A stretch of DNA of 64,000 bases, from assembly GCF_044373315.1 (NCBI RefSeq), contig NZ_JBILQK010000008.1:12987-76986 (forward strand). Direction: 5' to 3'. Under the pieces are notes generated by a model. That model made no database searches. It was not told the DNA's origin and saw only the letters and a program-made list of their open reading frames with translations. The position numbers and the translations under genes were made by a program. Of this stretch, positions 60,127-64,000 are shown in pieces (within the stretch, counting starts at the first letter, position 1; every line of letters begins with the position of its first letter). Source of the stretch: JACDQM01 sp044373315 (GTDB taxonomy: Bacteria; Pseudomonadota; Gammaproteobacteria; Burkholderiales; Burkholderiaceae_C).

Positions 60127-60853
60127 TCAGAGCTTCTCGCTCTGGCCGCTGCGCGGCTGCCACTTCAGCAGGCGGCGCTCGATGCGGCCGATGGCGGCAT
60201 CCAGCGCCAGTGCGAAGGCGGTCAGCACCAGGATGCCCGCCATCACGGTGTTGATGTCGAACACGCCTTTCGGCCTGGTGGATCAGATAGCCGACGCCCA
60301 TGGCCGAGCCCAGGTATTCGCCCACCACCGCGCCGACGAAGGCCAGGCCCACCGAGGTGCGCAGCGAACTGAACACCCAGGCGGTGGCGCTGGGCAGGTA
60401 GACATGGCACAGCAGCTGGCGCTGGTTGGCGCCCAGCATGCTCGCATTGGTCAGCACCACCGGGCTCACTTCCTTGACGCCCTGGTAGACGTTGAAGAAG
60501 ACGATGAAGAACACCAGCGTCACGCCCAAGGCCACCTTGCTGGCGATACCCAGGCCGAACCAGACCGCGAAGATCGGCGCCAGGATGATGCGGGGCATCG
60601 AGTTGGCCGCCTTGATATGGGGCTCCAGCAGGGCCGAGGCCATCGGCGACAGCGCCAGCCACAGCCCGCCGGCCAGGCCAAAGGCTGCGCCGATGACAAA
60701 GGCCAGCACCGTCTCGATGAGCGTCACGCTGAGGTGGCGGTAGATGTCGGCGTCGGTCACGAACCAGGCCCAGATGCGGCCAAACACCTTCAGCGGTTCG
60801 CCGAAGAAGAAGGCGGCCGGCAAGGCGGTCTGCCAGAAGCGCAGATGTTTCAT
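60127..60853 (-). pseudogene. ABC transporter permease (sulfonate/taurine/nitrate type), frameshifted
   Basis: The minus frame encodes a permease starting MKHLRFWQTALPAAFFFGEP, with LSPMASALLEPHIKAANSMPRIILAPIFAVWFGLGIASKVAL and TNASMLGANQRQLLCHVYLPSATAWVFSSLRTSVGLAFVGAVVGEYLGSAMGVGYLIHQAE. The next codons should be GVFDINTVMAGILVLTAFALALDAAIGRIERRLLKWQ. They are present but in another frame, because an extra base sits in a GAAAGG run near 60270. The restored frame ends at TGA 60127-60129. The gene belongs to the SsuC/TauC/NrtB family. Its start overlaps the truncated ATPase stop by four bases. Confidence 0.8.
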
Positions 60854-61377
60854 GATCCGGCCCTCCCGCTCTTGGGCTGCAGCTGCTGCTGATAGCCCTT
60901 CAGCACCTCGTCGCGCATCACATCCCAGATGGCTTTGTGCAGCTCGATGACGCGCGGCGTCACAAGCACTTCGGCCACGTCGCGGGGCCGGTCGAGGTCC
61001 ACCTTGAAATCGCCGATCGGGCGCGAACCGGTGCCGGCGCTCATCACCACCACGCTGTCGCTCATGGCGATGGCTTCGTCCAGGTCATGGGTGATGAGGA
61101 GCACGGCCTTCTTCTCGGCCCACAGCTGCAGCAGCTCGCTTTCCATCAGCTGGCGGGTCTGGATGTCGAGCGCCGAGAATGGCTCGTCCATCAGGATGAG
61201 GTCGGGTAACAGCGCCAACACCTGGGCCAAGGCGGTGCGCTTGCGCATGCCGCCGCTCATCTGGTGCGGATAGCGGTCGCCGAAGCCACCCAAGCCAACT
61301 CGGCGCAGCCAGTCGTTGGCATGCGCGTCAGCCTCGGCCTGCACCGTGCCGCGGAACTCCAGCCCGGCGAGCGACAC
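60850..61377 (-). pseudogene. ABC transporter ATP-binding protein, 5'-truncated
   Basis: A 175-residue fragment with signature MSGGMRKRTALAQVLALLPDLILMDEPFSALD, the H-loop ITHDLDEAIAMSDSV and a C-terminal tail. It begins at SLAGLEFRG, so about 90-100 N-terminal residues including Walker A are missing, and an in-frame stop lies just before the first codon. A DUF900 gene with its own ribosome site starts 30 bases away in the other direction, marking a rearrangement border. Homologues in the SsuB/TauB class are about 260 residues. It cannot bind ATP as it stands. No substrate-binding protein gene remains nearby. Confidence 0.8.
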
Positions 61378-61407
61378 TCACCGCCACACACCAGGAGGAA
61401 GGCCGCC

Positions 61408-62466
61408 ATGCTGATCGTGAGCAATCGTGAACTCAATGCCGAGCGCAGCGGCTTCGGTGCAGCGTTTGAGCCCGGTTCAACGCAACTGTCCGTTGCCGAA
61501 GCCAGCCTCTCCAAAGACAAGCAGTGGACGCTGAAGGCCGTGCAGGCCAACGTCGGGGATGCGCAGTTGGTGACGGCCTTGCGCTCGCGCTTACAGAAAC
61601 AGCGGCCGGTCTTGGTTTACCTGCACGGCAACAACAAAACGCCGGAGCGCTGCTTCGAGCGTTGCGCCCGCCTCGAAGAGCTTTACGACTATGAGGTGAT
61701 CGGCTATTCCTGGCCCTCCGAGGGATTGATGGCGGACGGCAATACGCAGCCGCGCCTCCCCCAGGGCACGGGAAATTCAGATGCCGGCGATCTCGACGAT
61801 GTGACACGCGAGAACCGGCAAGACAACCCCATCAAGCGAAAGATCGCCCGCTATCGCCAGGCCAAGCGCAATGCCGAGGACGGCACCGATGCACTGGCCC
61901 GCTTCCTTCGCCTGCTCGGCGACGCGCGCCAGGACGCCAGCGCCCAGGCCTTCAGCCTGGCGGTTCACAGCCTTGGCGCCCATTACCTGCGCCACACACT
62001 CCAGTTGCCAGGCGCCAGCCCATCCCTCAGCGCGGCCCACAACATCGCACTGCTGGCCCCCTGCGAGAGCGCCGCAGGCCATGCTGACTGGCTGGCCAAG
62101 CTCACGCCCAAGGGGCAGGTCTTCGTGACCTACAACAAAGGCGACTCCGTGCTCCTGGGAGCCTATATCGCGGACGGCGAACAGCTCAAGCTGGGCACGG
62201 ACCCGGGGCCAGACAGGCTGCAGGGCAGCAAGCGAGTCCGCTACATCAGCTTCAGCCGAGCCAACGTTGGCCCGGGAGGTCATGGCTACTTCGTGATGGA
62301 CAACATGCCGACGAACACCCAGCGCCTGTTTCAGCGCATCTTCGGCTCCTTGCAAGACGTCCAGGCAGGTGAGTCCGAAAAGAAGGTGTACCCGCTCGGA
62401 TGCGACACCGACGGACTCACCTGCTACATGGCCAGACCCGAAGAAGACCCCGGCGATGGCGGCTGA
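61408..62466 (+). CDS. Alpha/beta hydrolase, DUF900-like
   Basis: A 352-residue alpha/beta-hydrolase. The oxyanion region is VLVYLHGNNKTPERCFERCARLEELYDYEVIGYSWPSEG, the nucleophile elbow is AVHSLGAHYLRHTLQ (Ser in H-S-L-G-A), and a late His may be in GGHGYFVMDN. The DUF900 family includes lipases/esterases of unknown natural substrate. A ribosome site (AGGAGGAAGG at 61391-61400) precedes the ATG. The gene starts at the edge of the truncated ABC locus and may have arrived with the rearrangement. Confidence 0.8.
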   Translation: MLIVSNRELNAERSGFGAAFEPGSTQLSVAEASLSKDKQWTLKAVQANVGDAQLVTALRSRLQKQRPVLVYLHGNNKTPERCFERCARLEELYDYEVIGYSWPSEGLMADGNTQPRLPQGTGNSDAGDLDDVTRENRQDNPIKRKIARYRQAKRNAEDGTDALARFLRLLGDARQDASAQAFSLAVHSLGAHYLRHTLQLPGASPSLSAAHNIALLAPCESAAGHADWLAKLTPKGQVFVTYNKGDSVLLGAYIADGEQLKLGTDPGPDRLQGSKRVRYISFSRANVGPGGHGYFVMDNMPTNTQRLFQRIFGSLQDVQAGESEKKVYPLGCDTDGLTCYMARPEEDPGDGG

Positions 62467-62483
62467 TCAGCCGCAGCTTCGGC

Positions 62484-63215
62484 CTACTGCAGGGCACGTC
62501 CCCAGCGCTCCCAGCGCGGTGTCCACCACGCCGCCGTGATGTCCGCCGACACCAGCACATGGTGCGCGCGGCCCACCAGCAGATGGCGCGGCACCGGGCC
62601 GAACACGCGCGAATCGCCGCTGTTGTCGCGGTTGTCTCCCAGCATGAAGTAATGGCCCTCGGGCACGCACAGCGGGCCGAAACCTGCGGGGCGCCGATTA
62701 ACAGCGTTCGCATGCTGGGCGGATCGCAAGCCCTCCAGCAGCTGCACACGCCGGCTGTGACCGGCGAGCTGTTCAAGCGGCCGGCTGGCGCCGACTGCGA
62801 GGGCTGGACCTATGGGCTCAAGAACGCCCTGCGCGTCACTGTACAAGGCCGCTTCGCCATTGATGCGCAAACGGCGCTGCCCTTCGTCCAGCTCGACCAC
62901 ATCGCCCGGCAGGGCCACCAGACGCTTGATCAGGCGGGTGCCATCGACGGGCGAGAAGAACACCACCACATCGCCGCGCTGCGGCTCGCCGGTGCGCAGC
63001 AGCGACCGTGTGCTGAGCGGCGGCTTGAGGTCGTAGGCCGTGCGGTTGACCAGCACCACATCGCCTTCCAGGATGGTGGGGCGCATCGAACCAGTGGGCA
63101 CCGGGTTCCAGTCGGCCACCGCCGTGCGCAGCAGGCCGAAGCAGAGCAGAAAGACGATGAAGCCGCGGTTCTCGCGGAGCCAGTGGCGCAGATTGCTAAG
63201 GGCTTGGCGTGGCAT
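62484..63215 (-). CDS. Signal peptidase I (S26 family)
   Basis: A 243-residue membrane protease. After one membrane helix (about 18-34) comes the catalytic Ser S43 in PVPTGSMRPTI and the general-base Lys K97 in RLIKRLVALPGD. Box E, GDNRDNSGDSRVFGPV, is near residue 205. The ATG at 63213-63215 (MPRQALSN) was chosen; the frame is open for 15 further codons. It may be a second, specialised signal peptidase because it is shorter than typical LepB and is not next to lepA or rnc, so no symbol is given. Confidence 0.9.
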   Translation of the reverse strand: MPRQALSNLRHWLRENRGFIVFLLCFGLLRTAVADWNPVPTGSMRPTILEGDVVLVNRTAYDLKPPLSTRSLLRTGEPQRGDVVVFFSPVDGTRLIKRLVALPGDVVELDEGQRRLRINGEAALYSDAQGVLEPIGPALAVGASRPLEQLAGHSRRVQLLEGLRSAQHANAVNRRPAGFGPLCVPEGHYFMLGDNRDNSGDSRVFGPVPRHLLVGRAHHVLVSADITAAWWTPRWERWGRALQ

Positions 63216-63373
63216 GGTGCAGCTGGATGGCAAGAGTTGGCGTGACCGAAATGTCGGCAAACTCCGCCCGCCACGCCGCGGCCGCGCGGCGAATGGCCGG
63301 TTTGGCAGCGTGGGTGGAGCGGGCTGCGGAATAATCAGCTAACGCTGCGCTGCTGAACTGGCGCCGCCCGACC

Positions 63374-63889
63374 ATGAAACCCATTGCCTCGCTTCGCCCC
63401 CTTTTGCTGCTGCTGTGCCTGAGCCTGGCGGGCTGCGCCACCCTACCCGGCGGCGCGCGGCTGCAGCCCGGCCAGAGCATGCGCGCCGAGGTGCTGAGCC
63501 ACTACGGCACACCGCACCGGGTCTGGCCCGAGGCGGATGGCGGGCAGACGCTGGAATACCCCGCTCAGCCCTTCGGCCAGAGCTGTTGGATGGTCCGTCT
63601 GGATGCCGCCGGCCGGCTGCTGTCGGTGCATGACCCGCTGCGCGACGAGGCGACCCGCTTTGCCGCCGTCGAGCCCGGCATGACATCCGAGCAGGTCAGC
63701 CGCCGCCTCGGCCAGGAGCGCAGCCGCGTGTTCTTCCGCTTCAGCGGCGAAGAGGTCTGGGACTGGAATGTGCCGCCCGACCAGAGCGGCTATCTGCTGC
63801 GCTTCAATGTGCACTTCAAGGACGGCCGTGTGCTGCGCACCACGCAGAGCATGGAATTTCCCACCCGCGACCGCGACCCGCGCGACTAG
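63374..63889 (+). CDS. BamE/SmpA-like outer-membrane lipoprotein
   Basis: A 171-residue protein with a lipobox (LSLAGC, lipid Cys near residue 22) and two small SmpA/OmlA-like repeats: GQSMRAEVLSHYGTPHRVWPEADGGQTLEYPAQPFG and PGMTSEQVSRRLGQERSRVFFRFSGEEVWDWNV. In BamE such domains bind to the BAM complex; the duplicated fold here suggests a related adaptor role, which is inference. The start ATG at 63374 opens the signal peptide. Confidence 0.78.
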   Translation: MKPIASLRPLLLLLCLSLAGCATLPGGARLQPGQSMRAEVLSHYGTPHRVWPEADGGQTLEYPAQPFGQSCWMVRLDAAGRLLSVHDPLRDEATRFAAVEPGMTSEQVSRRLGQERSRVFFRFSGEEVWDWNVPPDQSGYLLRFNVHFKDGRVLRTTQSMEFPTRDRDPRD

Positions 63890-63906
63890 TCGCAGCCAAA
63901 AAAAGG

Positions 63907-63918
63907 TTCTTCGAAGAA
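63907..63918. promoter_or_regulatory. Perfect 12-bp palindrome in the last intergenic region
   Basis: TTCTTCGAAGAA lies just after the lipoprotein stop and a run of seven A's, about 65 bases before the next gene start. It could be a short terminator (A-run on one side) or an operator; nothing decides between them. Confidence 0.35.
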
Positions 63919-63982
63919 TTCCGGGGAAGGCTGGGGCCGATCCTTATGCTGATGCCGACAACGGCAAAGGCAGGAGGACGGG

Positions 63983-64000
63983 ATGCTGGATCACAAGACA
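63983..64000 (+). CDS. Start of a gene that leaves the window
   Basis: An ATG (MLDHKT) preceded by a strong AGGAGG site at 63972-63977. Only six codons are inside the window, so the product cannot be named. Confidence 0.5.

Overview
The window is high-GC chromosomal DNA with dense, mostly ATGA/GTGA-overlapping operons and almost no mobile DNA. The gene set (PhaM-type PHB granule protein, a DUF3567 protein, GlcDEF, a hybrid sensor kinase, a complete C-P lyase operon and an HprK-related/PqqD cluster) fits a betaproteobacterium of the order Burkholderiales, probably the Rubrivivax/Leptothrix/Roseateles group. This is inferred from gene content only. No tRNA, rRNA, CRISPR array, transposase or prophage gene was seen.

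Layout. 1-8.8 kb: the N-terminus of a membrane sensor, a small cysteine-motif protein, a 1640-residue CHASE/PAS hybrid histidine kinase, a thioredoxin-like protein coupled to cysteine synthase, a PPOX flavoprotein and a DUF4197 protein. 8.8-16.6 kb: the C-P lyase operon phnGHIJ-GNAT-phnKLM (minus strand), divergent from phnF and a 2H-phosphoesterase (DUF1045) gene. 16.5-21.3 kb: an FAH-family hydrolase, a multiply frameshifted DUF3108 pseudogene, DUF3567 and a tandem AAA+ ATPase. 21.5-24.8 kb: phnCDE plus a PhnZ-like HD-domain oxygenase. The phnG and phnC promoters share an 11-bp motif (GGTCTAGATGA, the likely PhnF operator) and each has a Pho-box-like direct repeat, so the two loci look like one regulon. 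25-29 kb: small secreted and regulatory proteins, PhaM and FIST. 29.3-35.2 kb: a five-gene minus-strand operon (SDR, FMO, bile-acid-type symporter, epimerase, EamA exporter) divergent from an IclR regulator. 35.2-37.3 kb: a MATE pump and a TetR regulator with two matching palindromes between them. 37.4-41.9 kb: glcDE-methyltransferase-glcF.

42-64 kb: a lipoprotein phosphatase of the alkaline phosphatase superfamily, a nonsense-disrupted small gene, and a lower-GC four-gene cluster (Tat-like secreted protein, PqqD-like protein, HprK-related kinase, nucleotidyltransferase), a predicted peptide or protein-modification system. Then an EamA transporter with an AraC regulator, a degenerate GGDEF protein, and an ECF sigma factor - Ser/Thr kinase - small protein module. 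This module is followed by a 47-residue peptide with a double-glycine leader, lying between two copies of a ~117-bp duplication of the rhlE terminator/5' region. The end of the window holds rhlE, several small membrane and secreted proteins, a decayed sulfonate/taurine-type ABC transporter (frameshifted permease, truncated ATPase), a DUF900 hydrolase, a signal peptidase I and a BamE/SmpA-like lipoprotein.

The strongest candidates for unusual biology are the HprK/PqqD/nucleotidyltransferase cluster (45.6-48.5 kb), the ECF/kinase/double-glycine-peptide neighbourhood (51.1-55.4 kb), and the bipartite phosphonate regulon with an orphan PhnZ-like enzyme and a DUF1045 enzyme in place of phnP/phnN.
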